From the NCBI GenBank assembly GCA_024235095.1, contig JACKNC010000001.1:2794501-2858500 (forward strand): 64,000 bases of DNA, read 5' to 3'. The notes beneath the pieces were generated by a model. That model was not told the origin of the DNA, made no database searches, and was given only the letters and a program-made list of their open reading frames with translations. Position numbers and translations under genes: made by a program. This DNA comes from Gammaproteobacteria bacterium (GTDB lineage: Bacteria > Pseudomonadota > Gammaproteobacteria > Competibacterales > Competibacteraceae). Shown piece by piece: positions 44,782 through 54,369 of this stretch (position 1 is the stretch's first letter; every line of letters begins with the position of its first letter).

Positions 44782-44818
44782 TAAGCGTCTTTGAACGCTT
44801 AGGGGATATTTTTTCTTT
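44782..44818 (+). terminator. Possible intrinsic terminator after the DDE transposase
   Basis: Stem TAAGCGT / ACGCTTA with loop CTTTGA, then GGGGATATTTTTTC. The T-run starts several bases after the stem, so efficiency is doubtful. Confidence 0.4.
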
Positions 44819-44972
44819 CTTTTCTTGTATTCTATAATCACTAGAATTGATCTATTCGAAAAAGGTCTAAACAGAGAGAACGGGAATTGCTGATGAAAAT
44901 CAATTAGCATAAAACTGTTTGACTATATATTAGATAACTATTGCTTTTTGTAGCCTTCACTGTTGGGTGAGA

Positions 44973-45000
44973 TGTCAAATAGGCTTTAGTCTATTTGACA
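44973..45000. other. Perfect 10-bp stem-loop in a gene-free AT-rich stretch
   Basis: TGTCAAATAG, loop GCTTTAGT, CTATTTGACA. It lies in the 44710-45196 gap, which otherwise holds the DDE element right end, the right 24-bp inverted repeat and the IS630 left end. No coding sequence is recognised there. Confidence 0.55.
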
Positions 45001-45138
45001 GTGATCGATGAGCTTTTAATACAATGATTTTTAATTAATTTTATCAGTTAATAGAGTGAATACCCTATTTGTCACTAGGAAGTCTATTATCCCTGACAAC
45101 ATCCATGCTGGAATGAACTCTATTGGCATTGCACCTGA

Positions 45139-45162
45139 TGACACGAACGTTGGTTTAGGGCC
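45139..45162 (-). repeat. 24-bp inverted repeat, right copy
   Basis: Perfect inverse of 39767-39790. It ends at the TA used by IS630 copy 3, so the base after the repeat is the IS target site. Confidence 0.75.
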
Positions 45163-45164
45163 TA

Positions 45165-46407
45165 GTGGGCTGACACAGAAGTTTTGACAGGTAGCGGTGG
45201 GTGCCCTATGGTTGAGATCAACAGGAGGAATCACCATGGCCCACAAGTATCTGGTTGATCTAACTGAAGAGGAGCGGGAAGACCTGCTGAAGGTCATTCA
45301 TAAAGGCAAGGCAGCGGCGCGCAAGGTTGCCCGTGCCCATGTGTTGCTGCAGGCTGCGGAAGGGGCGACGGATGAGGCCATTGCCCAAAGCCTTCACTTG
45401 GGGATTTCGACCGTTCATCGTACCCGTCAACGGTTTGTCGACGAAGGGTTGCTGGCGGCGTTAAGCGAGCGGCCACGAGTCGGTTTGCCCCCGGCCTTGA
45501 CCGGCAAACAGGCCGCCTTTCTGGTCGCCTTGGCCTGTAGTACCCCGCCCGCTGGCCGTTGTCAGTGGACTCTCCAATTGTTAGCGGACCGCTTCATGGA
45601 ACTCCGGCCCATCGAAGCCATTTCCCGTGAGAGTGTGCGGCGCATCCTTAAAAAAACGACCTCAAACCCTGGCAACGTCAAGAATGGTGTATTCCCAGTG
45701 TCAGTCCCGATTATGTTTGGCATATGGAGGATGTGTTGGACCTGTACGCCGAACCCGATGATCCTCAATACCCCCAAGTGTGCTTCGATGAAAGTCCGGT
45801 GCAATTGACCAGCGAAACCCGCTGTCCTCAACCCGCCCGCCCGGGTCAACCGGCGCGCTATGACTGTGAATACAAACGCGAAGGCACCGCCAATTTATTT
45901 CTATTCGTACAACCCTTGCGCGGGTGGCGTCATGTTAATGTCACGAAACAGCGCACCAAACGCGATTTTGCCCAGCAAATGCAGCAACTCGTTGATGTGT
46001 ACTTTCCGAAGGCGGAGCGAATCCGGTTGGTCGTGGATAACCTCAATACCCACACTCCTGCGGCCTTGTATAGTGTCTTTTCTCCAGAGGAAGCCCGCCG
46101 GATCACCCGCAAGCTCGAATTTCATTACACCCCCAAGCATGGCAGTTGGCTCAATATGGCGGAATGTGAGTTCGCTGTTCTCGCCGGCCAGTGTTTGAAT
46201 CGCCGCATTGCGAACCTCGAAACTTTGCGGAAGGAAATCGCCGCTTGGCAAGGCCCACGCAACCTACGTCAGACCAAAATCCACTGGCAGTTCGGCACCG
46301 ACTTGGCCCGGGTCAAACTCAAGCGCCTCTATCCTCCCTTGAAATCTTCTGAAACCCCGGTGGACCTAGAAACCTCTGAACCTGTCAAAACTTCTGTGTC
46401 AGCCCAC
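45165..46407 (+). mobile_element. IS630-family element, copy 3
   Basis: 1243 bp, same ends and translation as copies 1 and 2, inserted at TA (45163-45164, 46408-46409). It sits exactly at the stop codon of the Uma2 gene on the opposite strand. Confidence 0.92.
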
Positions 46408-46410
46408 TAG
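45236..46410 (+). CDS. IS630 transposase (copy 3)
   Basis: Same two-frame gene as copies 1 and 2: ATG with AGGAGG, seven-A shift site at 45650-45656, and DDE motifs CFDESP, VVDNLNTHTP and WLNMAECEF. The TAG stop again uses the target TA plus a flanking G. Confidence 0.88.
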
Positions 46411-47096
46411 TCCCTCTCATCAGGATCGATGCCTAATGCCCGCAATCGTTCCGCGAGTCGCTCGGCGCGTTGATGCTCGGCAGTGACCCGCTGATCCAGC
46501 TCAATAAAGGTTTCAAAACGCCGACCATCCGGTCGATACAGCATCAAATCCGCTCCTTGCAGATGGAAACGAATCCGCAGGCGAGGACTGATCCAGCCTT
46601 CCATCAGGCTAACCGGTTCCAGCTGGTCGTCCCGGCGCAGCCAGCCCTGCAGCGCGCCTCGGTCCGGGTCATATTCGTAATATTCCTCAACGCCATAGCA
46701 TTCATAGAAACGCAGTTTGCGTTGCATTTCACGCCGGGTGTTGCCAGGTGAGAGCACCTCGAAGGTGACCTGCGGGGCGACGCCGTCCTCGTCGCATTGC
46801 ACGTAGGAACCCCGGTGGCCGGGCGGGCGGCCAAACACGACCATAGCGTCGGGGGCGGCGCGGATTTTGGGATTTCCTTCCACGGGATACCAGAGCAAAT
46901 CTCCGGCGACGAAGACATCGGGCCGACCGGCAAACAGCGCAGCCAGACCGCCCTGGATCATGACAATGTAGTCAAATTGCCGGGTATTGTCGGCCATCGG
47001 TTTGCCGTCGCTTTCGGGATAGATGATTTTCGCCGGCGGGGAAGGGGGGATGCGAGCGGGCTTCGTTGCTGGGGTAGGCCAGGCGGTTGCTGTCAT
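46407..47096 (-). CDS. Uma2-family (DUF820) PD-(D/E)XK nuclease-like protein
   Basis: 229 residues. The Uma2 core is visible: RAAPDAMVVFG, then QVTFEVLSPGNTRREMQRKLRFYECYGVEEYYEYDP, which holds the putative D-E-K nuclease residues. A C-terminal helical tail (AEHQRAERLAERLRALGI) is common in the family. Biological role is unknown; such genes are abundant in cyanobacteria and filamentous bacteria. ATG 47096 has GGAGG 6 bp upstream. The stop codon TAG coincides with the TA target of IS630 copy 3; the pre-insertion sequence would also have read TAG, so the protein is not truncated. Confidence 0.85.
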   Translation of the reverse strand: MTATAWPTPATKPARIPPSPPAKIIYPESDGKPMADNTRQFDYIVMIQGGLAALFAGRPDVFVAGDLLWYPVEGNPKIRAAPDAMVVFGRPPGHRGSYVQCDEDGVAPQVTFEVLSPGNTRREMQRKLRFYECYGVEEYYEYDPDRGALQGWLRRDDQLEPVSLMEGWISPRLRIRFHLQGADLMLYRPDGRRFETFIELDQRVTAEHQRAERLAERLRALGIDPDERD

Positions 47097-47243
47097 ACTA
47101 GCCTCCATCAATGCAGTTCAACTTTGGAAGAATGAGCCGAGCAAGCTGGATATGGCGCACAGAAGGAGGTGCTCATCCCATGTGCGCCGATTCAGGCGGG
47201 GCGCGTTCGACCTTGGGCAGGGATTGTTGCTGTGAGAAATCGC

Positions 47244-48164
47244 CTAAGCCAGCGTCAGCCATTCAGGATAAACGTCACGGCGTCCATGCACCTGATCGAA
47301 ATACATCACTTGCAAGCGATGGGTGATCGGGCCTCGTTGACCAACGCCAATACTGCGGCCATCGACTTCGCGGATTGGGGTCACTTCCGCCGCCGTACCG
47401 GTAAAGAAGGCTTCGTCAGCAATGTACACCTCATCGCGGGTAATGCGCTTTTCCCGAACCGGGATATTGAGATCGGCGGCGAAGCGGATGATAGTGTCGC
47501 GGGTGATGCCTTCCAGCGCGGAAGTCAGGTCCGGAGTGTAAATAATCCCGTCGCGCACAATGAAGATATTTTCCCCGCTGCCTTCCGAGACATAGCCTTC
47601 AGTATCCAGCAACATGGCTTCATCGTAGCCATCGCGCAGAGCATCGGCGAGGGCCAGCATCGAATTCATGTAATTGCCATTGGCCTTGGCCTTGCACATG
47701 GTGACATTGACATGATGCCGGCTGAATGAGGAGGTGCGAATGCGGATGCCGCGCTCCAGGTTCTCCGCCCCCAGATAAGCGCCCCATTCCCAAGCGGCGA
47801 CAATGACATGCACTTTCAGGTTGTCAGCGCGCAATCCCATACCCTCGGAGCCGTAGAAGCACATCGGGCGGATATAGGCGCTGGCCAGATTATTGGTGCG
47901 CACCGCCTGTTGGCAGGCCGCATTGATTTCGTCTTTGCTGTAGGGCATCGGCATCCCGACGATGTGCGCGGAACGGAACAGCCGATCGGTATGCGCCTGC
48001 AACCGGAAAATCGCTGCGCCCCGGTCCGTGGCGTAAGCGCGGACGCCCTCGAAAACCCCCATGCCATAGTGCAGGGTATGCGTTAAAACGTGGGTGTTGG
48101 CTTCGCGCCAGGGCGTTAGTTCGCCGTCATACCAGATCAAACCATCGCGATCAGACATTGACAT
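47244..48164 (-). CDS. ilvE: Branched-chain amino-acid aminotransferase
   Basis: PLP-dependent class IV aminotransferase for the last step of Val, Leu and Ile synthesis. Motifs: the GVFEGVRAY entry region, the PLP-lysine region MCKAKANGNYMNSMLALADALRDGYDEAMLLD, and GSGENIFIVRDG. The ATG at 48164 has AAGGATT upstream and begins MSMSDRDGLIWYDGEL; a longer frame is not family-like. It has 306 residues. It lies 70 bp after the glnE stop in the same direction and may be transcribed with it. Confidence 0.94.
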   Translation of the reverse strand: MSMSDRDGLIWYDGELTPWREANTHVLTHTLHYGMGVFEGVRAYATDRGAAIFRLQAHTDRLFRSAHIVGMPMPYSKDEINAACQQAVRTNNLASAYIRPMCFYGSEGMGLRADNLKVHVIVAAWEWGAYLGAENLERGIRIRTSSFSRHHVNVTMCKAKANGNYMNSMLALADALRDGYDEAMLLDTEGYVSEGSGENIFIVRDGIIYTPDLTSALEGITRDTIIRFAADLNIPVREKRITRDEVYIADEAFFTGTAAEVTPIREVDGRSIGVGQRGPITHRLQVMYFDQVHGRRDVYPEWLTLA

Positions 48165-48234
48165 TTTTTTTAATCCTTGCAGGGTGAAATAGCATCGTAT
48201 CAAAATTTCGATTCTTGTTATGTTGGACAGTTCA

Positions 48235-51123
48235 TCAATGAATTTCCATCAACCGCCGCCAAATGCGAACCACCCCCTCGCGCTCGCGGCTCATATCATC
48301 CGGGAGAATCAGCGCCGGTTGTTCCTGTAGCTTGAGTTGGTGAATGCGCCGCCGCAGAACCCGGTAGGCGTGGCGCAACCACGCGGCGTCTGCAATAGAG
48401 AGAGCGCCGAAACGCTCCAGTCCGTCGATCTGCCGGATATTATCGGTAAAAATCAGCAAATCGGGGCAGCGACAGGCGTTGGCTAACACTGCATATTGCA
48501 CCATAAATTCAATATCGGCGATACCACCGCGACCCTGCTTAAGGTCAAAACCTTCATTCGTGCTGGCATCCAGTTCCGTGCGCATCCGTTCGCGCATGTC
48601 GCGGACCTCCTGACGCAACGCGACCGGATCGCGCTCACGCTGCAAAATCTCCTGGCGGATGGCGGCAAAGCGCTCAGCCAGCGCTGTTGGACCCGCAACG
48701 ACCCGGGTGCGCAACAGCGCTTGATGCTCCCAGGTCCAGGCCTGGCTACGCTGATATTCGGCGAAAGCTTCGAATGAACTCACTAACAAGCCGGCGCGGC
48801 CACTGGGCCGTAACCGGGTGTCCACTTCATACAGATCACCCGCGCCAGTTCGGGCCGTCAATAAATGGAGAATCCGCTGAAGCAGCTTGGCGAAGAAAGC
48901 GGCGTTGTCGATCTGGCGCGGCCCCGAAGTCGATTGCTGGTCGCCGGCGCTGTCATGCAGAAACACTAAATCCAGATCGGAACCGTAATTCAGTTCGATC
49001 CCACCCAGTTTGCCATAGGCAACGATCGCAAACTGCGCGTCCCGCTCCACGCCTTCGACCTTACACCGGGGCGCGCCAAACCGGGGCGTCAGATGAATCC
49101 AGGCCCGCTCCAACACCTTGCGCAGCAGGGTTTCGGCGATCTCGGTCAAATGATCGCTGACAATCATTAATGGCATGGCCCCGCTGACATCGGCGGCGGC
49201 CACCCGCAACACTTGAGCCTGCTTGAAGTAACGCAGCGCGTTGAGTTGCTCTTCTTCATCATCCGGCGCACGCTGGAGTTGCTGATCCAGCTCCAGCGCC
49301 AGTTGTGACCGATCCAGGGGCGCGTATAACGTAGCGGGATTGAGCAGATCGTCGAGCAGCAGCGGATAACGGCTCAGATGCCGGGCAATCCAGCCGCTGG
49401 CGGCGCACAACTTGACCAATTGCGCCAGCGCTTGGGGATGATCCGCCAGCAACGCCAGATACACCGAACGGCGGGCCACAGCTTCCAGCAAATTCAGAAT
49501 GCGCTCCAGGGTGGCTGTAGGTTGCGGCATAGTCGCGGCTGCTTCCAGAACATTCGGGATTAGCGTATCCAGTCGCGCCCGACCCCGTGGACTCATGGTC
49601 CGGTAGCTAAAGCTGTTGCGTAACGCCCATAGCCGATTCCAGGCCGAAGCTGGATCCTCGAAATTCTGCTCCGTCAGTAAATGCACGGCGGATTCCTCGT
49701 CGGGATTGTCCCGCCACAATTCCGCCCAATCGACGTTACCGGTTCCAGATGGAGCTTCCGCACCGTCGCCAAACACATGGGCGAAGTGCTGGCTCACCTG
49801 TTCAATATGCCGCGTCAGTTCCTGGGCGAAAGCCCGCCAGTTGGGATAGTCCATGGCATAGGCCAGTCGCGCTTTCGCCCGTTCCTCTTCCGGCAGATCA
49901 TGCGTCTGCCGGTCCGCCCAGGCTTGCAACCGGTTTTCCACGCGGCGCAAAAATACATACGCCTCCTTGAGTTCCGTGATTGCCATTTCTGGCAAACGAC
50001 CACTCATCGCCAACGTATTCAGAACCGATAGAATGCCGCGTTCCTGCAAAGCCGGTTCCCGACCGCCGTAGATGAGCTGGAATACTTGGCCGATGAATTC
50101 AATTTCACGAATGCCGCCAGGACCGAGTTTGATATTGCGCTGCATCCCTTTGCGCTCCACTTCCTGGGCAATAAGGGTTTTCATGCTGCGTAACGCCTCG
50201 AAGGCGTTGTAATCCAGATAGCGGCGGTAAACGAACGGTCGCAGGGCTATCAATAACCGCTCGCCCGCCTTCCGGTCACCAGCAATCACCCGCGCTTTGA
50301 TCATGGCGTAGCGCTCCCAGTCCCGGCCATGATTCTGGTAGTAATCTTCGAAAGCGGCAAATGACAGGGCGACCGGCCCGGAATCGCCAAAGGGGCGCAA
50401 GCGCAAATCCACCCGGAACACGAAGCCTTCCGCCGTGATTTCGGCTAATACTTTGCTTAGACGCTGACCCAATCGCCGGAAGAATTCTTCGTTGCTGATC
50501 ACGCGCGGCCCATCGGTCTGTCCTTGAGCCGGATAGGTCAGGATCAAATCAATATCGGAGGAGAAATTCAGTTCGCGTCCCCCGAGTTTGCCCATACCGA
50601 GCACCACCAATTGCTGTGGCTGGCCCTCAGCATCACGCGGTGCGCCATAACGCTGTTGACATTGCCAGGCATAGAGTCGCTCCAATGCCGCGCTAACCGC
50701 GACCTCCGCCAGGTCGGTCAAATCGCCCAGCGTTTCAGTTAATTTCGCCAACCCCCCCAGGTCGCGCCAGGCAATACGGACCATTTCCCGCCGACGGAAA
50801 CGACGCAGCCCGACGGAAAGTTGTTCTTCATTGGCGGCATCCGCCAAAGTATGCTCCAGCCGGTTTGCCAAATCGCCGGGAGCGTAGCACGTTGACAAAT
50901 CACCGCTAGCCAGCAATTCCGCCAGTAATCCCGGTGCGCGAATGCAGGCGCGGGCGACGAATTCGCTGCACGCCCAGACTCGCGTTAAAGGCTCCAGTAT
51001 CGCTCCAGTCGGCAGTTCCAGTCCTACCGTTTGGGATGACGCTTGAAATGTCTCCCAATACTGGGTGACTTCATGGCGCAGCGGTTCGGGAAGCCAACTT
51101 AATGTTTGGTTGAATCCAGTCAT
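48235..51123 (-). CDS. glnE: Bifunctional glutamine synthetase adenylyltransferase / adenylyl-removing enzyme
   Basis: Controls glutamine synthetase by adding or removing AMP in response to PII. It has 962 residues, normal for the family. Two nucleotidyltransferase domains are visible. The N-terminal removase domain has LGGRELNFSSDIDLIL with D190/D192. The C-terminal transferase domain has GGIELNYGSDLDLVFLH near residue 710. Between them are the regulatory helices. The C-terminal GRGGIADIEFMVQYAVL is typical. It stands alone at its 5' side, divergent from the HDOD-GGDEF gene. Confidence 0.95.
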   Translation of the reverse strand: MTGFNQTLSWLPEPLRHEVTQYWETFQASSQTVGLELPTGAILEPLTRVWACSEFVARACIRAPGLLAELLASGDLSTCYAPGDLANRLEHTLADAANEEQLSVGLRRFRRREMVRIAWRDLGGLAKLTETLGDLTDLAEVAVSAALERLYAWQCQQRYGAPRDAEGQPQQLVVLGMGKLGGRELNFSSDIDLILTYPAQGQTDGPRVISNEEFFRRLGQRLSKVLAEITAEGFVFRVDLRLRPFGDSGPVALSFAAFEDYYQNHGRDWERYAMIKARVIAGDRKAGERLLIALRPFVYRRYLDYNAFEALRSMKTLIAQEVERKGMQRNIKLGPGGIREIEFIGQVFQLIYGGREPALQERGILSVLNTLAMSGRLPEMAITELKEAYVFLRRVENRLQAWADRQTHDLPEEERAKARLAYAMDYPNWRAFAQELTRHIEQVSQHFAHVFGDGAEAPSGTGNVDWAELWRDNPDEESAVHLLTEQNFEDPASAWNRLWALRNSFSYRTMSPRGRARLDTLIPNVLEAAATMPQPTATLERILNLLEAVARRSVYLALLADHPQALAQLVKLCAASGWIARHLSRYPLLLDDLLNPATLYAPLDRSQLALELDQQLQRAPDDEEEQLNALRYFKQAQVLRVAAADVSGAMPLMIVSDHLTEIAETLLRKVLERAWIHLTPRFGAPRCKVEGVERDAQFAIVAYGKLGGIELNYGSDLDLVFLHDSAGDQQSTSGPRQIDNAAFFAKLLQRILHLLTARTGAGDLYEVDTRLRPSGRAGLLVSSFEAFAEYQRSQAWTWEHQALLRTRVVAGPTALAERFAAIRQEILQRERDPVALRQEVRDMRERMRTELDASTNEGFDLKQGRGGIADIEFMVQYAVLANACRCPDLLIFTDNIRQIDGLERFGALSIADAAWLRHAYRVLRRRIHQLKLQEQPALILPDDMSREREGVVRIWRRLMEIH

Positions 51124-51332
51124 GATAATACTTAAAAATCAGATTATTATTGGATTCTTATCCGTGAATCAAGGAGAAGAAACAGCGCAGCAGCGCGAGG
51201 GCGAAGTGTTCTTGGATACCAAAAATCCGAATGGCCACCGATTCTAAGGCAAATCCACCGGTGAATCGTCAATAGGCTATGATGATCCATTAATATAGTT
51301 CATCTTTCCAAGGTCTATGAGTATCAAGCATC

Positions 51333-52958
51333 ATGCACGCTGAACTGGAGCAACGCCTGCGTTTCTGTGGCAATCTGCCAAGCCTGCCGGCGGTCGCTCT
51401 GAAAATGGTCGAGCTGGCCAATGATCCTGACGTTCACCTGAATGACGTCGCCCGGGTGATTGCGATGGACCCAGCCCTGGTGACCAAATTATTCCGGGCA
51501 GCCAATTCCCCTCTGTACGGGTTGCGTCGCAAAGTGACCAATCTGAAGCAAGTGTTAAGCCTACTGGGGTTGCAAGGCACACTGGCGCTGGCGCTAGGCT
51601 TTTCCCTGATCGCAACTGGCCGGGACGCCGACGGCATTCCCCTCAATACCGAGCAGTTCTGGCGCCGTTCGCTGATGACGGCGACCGCCTGCCGGATCCT
51701 GGGTGAACGGTTGTCGATGAAGAATCTTGAGGAATTATTCCTGGCGGGATTGCTCCAGGGGATTGGCGTCCTGGCCCTGTCGATGATCATACCGCAATCT
51801 TATGGCCCTCTGCTGAAGGACGCCACCGAACATCCCGAGGGAGCGACCGCTGTGCTGAACTACCAGCGGCTGGCCGAACTGGAGCGGGAACGGCTGGGTG
51901 ATGATCATGCAGCGGCGGGCGCATGGCTCATGCAGCATTGGCGATTACCGGGCTATTTGAGAGTGGCGACCGCAGGTAGCCTGGACCCAGATAGCGTCGA
52001 TGCGCCTGATCGTTACCGCGCTCTGGTGCAGTCAGTGGCGTTGGCGGCGCATATCGCCGATATCTGGACCCGGCCGCATGATTGGCAACATTCGCCAGAA
52101 GTTGCGAAATTAGCTCAACAATGGTTCGGATTGGAGACCGACCATTACCTGGAAATTCTGGAGCAGATTGGCGAAAAATTTCCGGAAATCGCCGCCCTGT
52201 TCCAAATCAAACCGCTGGATGCGGCGCAAATCGCCGGGATTCTGGATCAGGCCCGGGAGGCGCTAGATATTCGCGCTGTCCAGCGCTGGCCCGAGCGGAT
52301 CAGTCAAAAACCGCCTTCAACCCGGTCGTCGCGCCCGGTGGCGTTGCCGCCCCAGCTTCCACCGACGCCAACTCTGGCCAGCGCCCGTAACGCGCGCTTG
52401 CAACGTGATCCGATGACTCGGCCCTCAACTGCCCAATACGCCTTCGATGCGCTGACCGGTTTGCTGAACCAGCCTCGTCTCGGCGACCGGTTGCGACAAG
52501 AATTGGTGGCCGCCAAGGACCAAGAGTGGCCGCTGAGCGTGGCGTTGCTGGACGTGGATAATCTTCGACAAATCAATGAATCATGTGGCTATGGCATCGG
52601 TGATCAGGTGCTGGTTACGCTAGCGCGGCTGCTCAGCAGCAATATCCGGCGTCAGGATGTAGTGGCCCGGCATCAGGATGACGCATTTGCTCTGGTATTA
52701 CCGGCCAGTGGGGTCAAAGACGCCCGTAATCTAATTGAGCGGTTGATGGAGCGGATTCGCGATTGGGAACCGGTGATCGAAGGAGGTCAAAGTTTACGGG
52801 TAACAATTTCTGTTGGCCTAGCGACATATCCAGAGACAGGGTTGGCTGCTTGTCAGTCCGGCGAGCAATTGCTGGAAGCTGCTAATCAAGCGTTGCGCTC
52901 GGCTCAGGAAGCGGGCGGCGGTCAGTTGGTGGTGCATGGCGCAAAACTGTCAGGCTAA
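51333..52958 (+). CDS. HDOD-domain protein with degenerate GGDEF domain
   Basis: 541 residues. The N-terminal ~210 residues are an HDOD domain (LPSLPAVALKMVELANDPDVHLNDVARVIAMDPALVTKLFRAANSPLYG), a signalling relative of HD phosphohydrolases without catalysis. A linker rich in Pro and Ser (about residues 320-370) leads to a GGDEF-type domain (FDALTGLLNQPRLGDRL... LLDVDNLRQINESCGYGIGDQVL). The catalytic signature, normally RxGGDEF, reads RHQDDAF at residues 446-452, so diguanylate cyclase activity is doubtful; it may bind nucleotide or proteins instead. ATG 51333 is the first in-frame start. The 3' end overlaps the convergent rarD by 9 bp. Confidence 0.85.
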   Translation: MHAELEQRLRFCGNLPSLPAVALKMVELANDPDVHLNDVARVIAMDPALVTKLFRAANSPLYGLRRKVTNLKQVLSLLGLQGTLALALGFSLIATGRDADGIPLNTEQFWRRSLMTATACRILGERLSMKNLEELFLAGLLQGIGVLALSMIIPQSYGPLLKDATEHPEGATAVLNYQRLAELERERLGDDHAAAGAWLMQHWRLPGYLRVATAGSLDPDSVDAPDRYRALVQSVALAAHIADIWTRPHDWQHSPEVAKLAQQWFGLETDHYLEILEQIGEKFPEIAALFQIKPLDAAQIAGILDQAREALDIRAVQRWPERISQKPPSTRSSRPVALPPQLPPTPTLASARNARLQRDPMTRPSTAQYAFDALTGLLNQPRLGDRLRQELVAAKDQEWPLSVALLDVDNLRQINESCGYGIGDQVLVTLARLLSSNIRRQDVVARHQDDAFALVLPASGVKDARNLIERLMERIRDWEPVIEGGQSLRVTISVGLATYPETGLAACQSGEQLLEAANQALRSAQEAGGGQLVVHGAKLSG

Positions 52959-53873
52959 TGAACGGCGATGGCCAAACCAGGCATCGAGGGTATACAGCGC
53001 CAGCGCCAGCCAGATGCAACTAAAAGCGATTAGATGAATGGGAGTAAATGATTCCCGGTAAACCACCACCGCCAGGAGGAATTGCAGGGTCGGGGTCAGA
53101 TATTGGATCAATCCGACAGTGGACAGCCGCAGGCGCTGCGTGGCCTGGAGAAACATCAACAAGGGAATGACCGTGACCAGCCCCGCCGCCAATAGTAACG
53201 CATCGGTTTGTTGATCCACTTGACCCAGTACCCCACCGTTCTGGGTTGCCAGAAAGAGCAGAGCAATCGGCGCAATGAGCAGGGTTTCGACACATAAACC
53301 CAGGGTTGCAGTGTGCCCTGCCTTCTTGCGCAACAAGCCGTAACTGCCGAAGCTGAACGCCAGGATCAGGGAAATCCAGGGAAACACTCCATAACCGATC
53401 ACCAGCGCCAACACCCCAAGCGTTGCGATCAATACCGCAATGCCCTGACGCGGATTCAGTCGTTCACTCAGAAATATCACTCCAAGCAATACGTTGACCA
53501 ATGGATTGATGTAATAGCCCAGACTGGCTTCCAGAATCCGGCTGTTTTGCACCGCCCAAATGTAGAGCAACCAGTTCCCGGCAATAAGCGACGCAGTAAG
53601 CAGATAAAAGCCGAGGCGGCGAAGATTACGAAACTCGGCGCACAGGGCTGGCCACTGCCCCCAGATCAGAATCAGAATCACTAGGAGCACTGCCGATCCG
53701 AGTACGCGATGCGCCAGAACTTCCAGAGCAGGGACGTGCTGCAATAGTTTGAAGTAGATGGGGAACGATCCCCATAAGGTAAAACAGCCAAGCGCATTCA
53801 GCAGCCCGGTGGCCGCACTGTCCAGAGCTGGGCGGGCGGGTGTTGAGGTAGAGAGATGAGTCATGTGGGGCAT
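52950..53873 (-). CDS. rarD: RarD-type EamA-family transporter
   Basis: 307 residues with about ten membrane helices. The RarD-like start (GLLNALGCFTLWGSFPIYFKLLQHVPALEVLAHRVLGSAVLLVILI) and the LLYIWAVQNSRILEASLGYYINPLVNVLLGVIFLSERL segment are typical of the subfamily. E. coli RarD was named from chloramphenicol sensitivity; the substrate is not settled. An internal ATG three codons in is an alternative start. It is convergent with the HDOD-GGDEF gene, sharing 9 bp, and divergent from the DUF2845 gene. Confidence 0.88.
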   Translation of the reverse strand: MPHMTHLSTSTPARPALDSAATGLLNALGCFTLWGSFPIYFKLLQHVPALEVLAHRVLGSAVLLVILILIWGQWPALCAEFRNLRRLGFYLLTASLIAGNWLLYIWAVQNSRILEASLGYYINPLVNVLLGVIFLSERLNPRQGIAVLIATLGVLALVIGYGVFPWISLILAFSFGSYGLLRKKAGHTATLGLCVETLLIAPIALLFLATQNGGVLGQVDQQTDALLLAAGLVTVIPLLMFLQATQRLRLSTVGLIQYLTPTLQFLLAVVVYRESFTPIHLIAFSCIWLALALYTLDAWFGHRRSLA

Positions 53874-53930
53874 GATAACCGAATGGTTTGGGTTAAACTG
53901 TAGGAAAATCCAATTGGATAGGAGGCGCTC

Positions 53931-54320
53931 ATGCAGAGGCTTGTAGAGTGGAGGCTCGTAGCGGTGTTAACGATATTCGGCATGACAACTGCGTTTGCCG
54001 ACTCCATGCGCTGTGGCAGTTATCTCGTTAATACTGGCGATTCCCAGTCGCGGGTGCTGCAAGTCTGTGGGGAACCACAGCGCGCCTGGCAGGATGGTTT
54101 TATTGAGCAAACCGTGCGCCGTAATGACGGCTACTATGATCCATCGACGTTACCACAGACGCAGACTTATCCATTTCCTCTGGGTGGCCAGGAAACCGAA
54201 GTGCGCCGGGTGAAACCGGTCTACAAATGGGAATACAACCTGGGTCGTGGGCGGTTTCTCAAAACGCTGGTGTTTCACGGCGACATTCTGATGGGGATTA
54301 TTGATGGGCCAAGGCAGTGA
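53931..54320 (+). CDS. Exported DUF2845-family protein
   Basis: 129 residues with an N-terminal signal peptide (VLTIFGMTTAFA-DS). The mature part carries the DUF2845 pattern: MRCGSYLVNTGDSQSRVLQVCGEP at the start, and VYKWEYNLGRGRFLKTLVFHGDILMGI at the end. Two cysteines could form a disulfide. Location should be periplasmic; function is unknown. ATG 53931 has TAGGAGG upstream. It is followed by a dispersed repeat and the convergent K+ channel gene. Confidence 0.82.
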   Translation: MQRLVEWRLVAVLTIFGMTTAFADSMRCGSYLVNTGDSQSRVLQVCGEPQRAWQDGFIEQTVRRNDGYYDPSTLPQTQTYPFPLGGQETEVRRVKPVYKWEYNLGRGRFLKTLVFHGDILMGIIDGPRQ

Positions 54321-54369
54321 GTAGGAAGGTTGCCGGCATCAGGTTTCAGTAGAGCCTTTGTAACCGTTC

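Larger units (their letters stand above)
41507..44927 (+). mobile_element. Unclassified DDE insertion sequence hosting IS copy B
   Basis: Inverted ends TATAGTCAAAC at about 41507 and 44927, with a second inverted match further in (GATTTTCAT.AGCAATTCCCG type). Without IS copy B it is about 1.75 kb. A direct repeat at its outer ends could not be identified, and copy A lies right against its left end. Confidence 0.7.

Noticed and set aside
46407..46412. Uma2 gene truncated by IS630 copy 3
   Set aside because: The pre-insertion sequence across the TA also gives TAG at the same codon, so the insertion did not shorten the protein.
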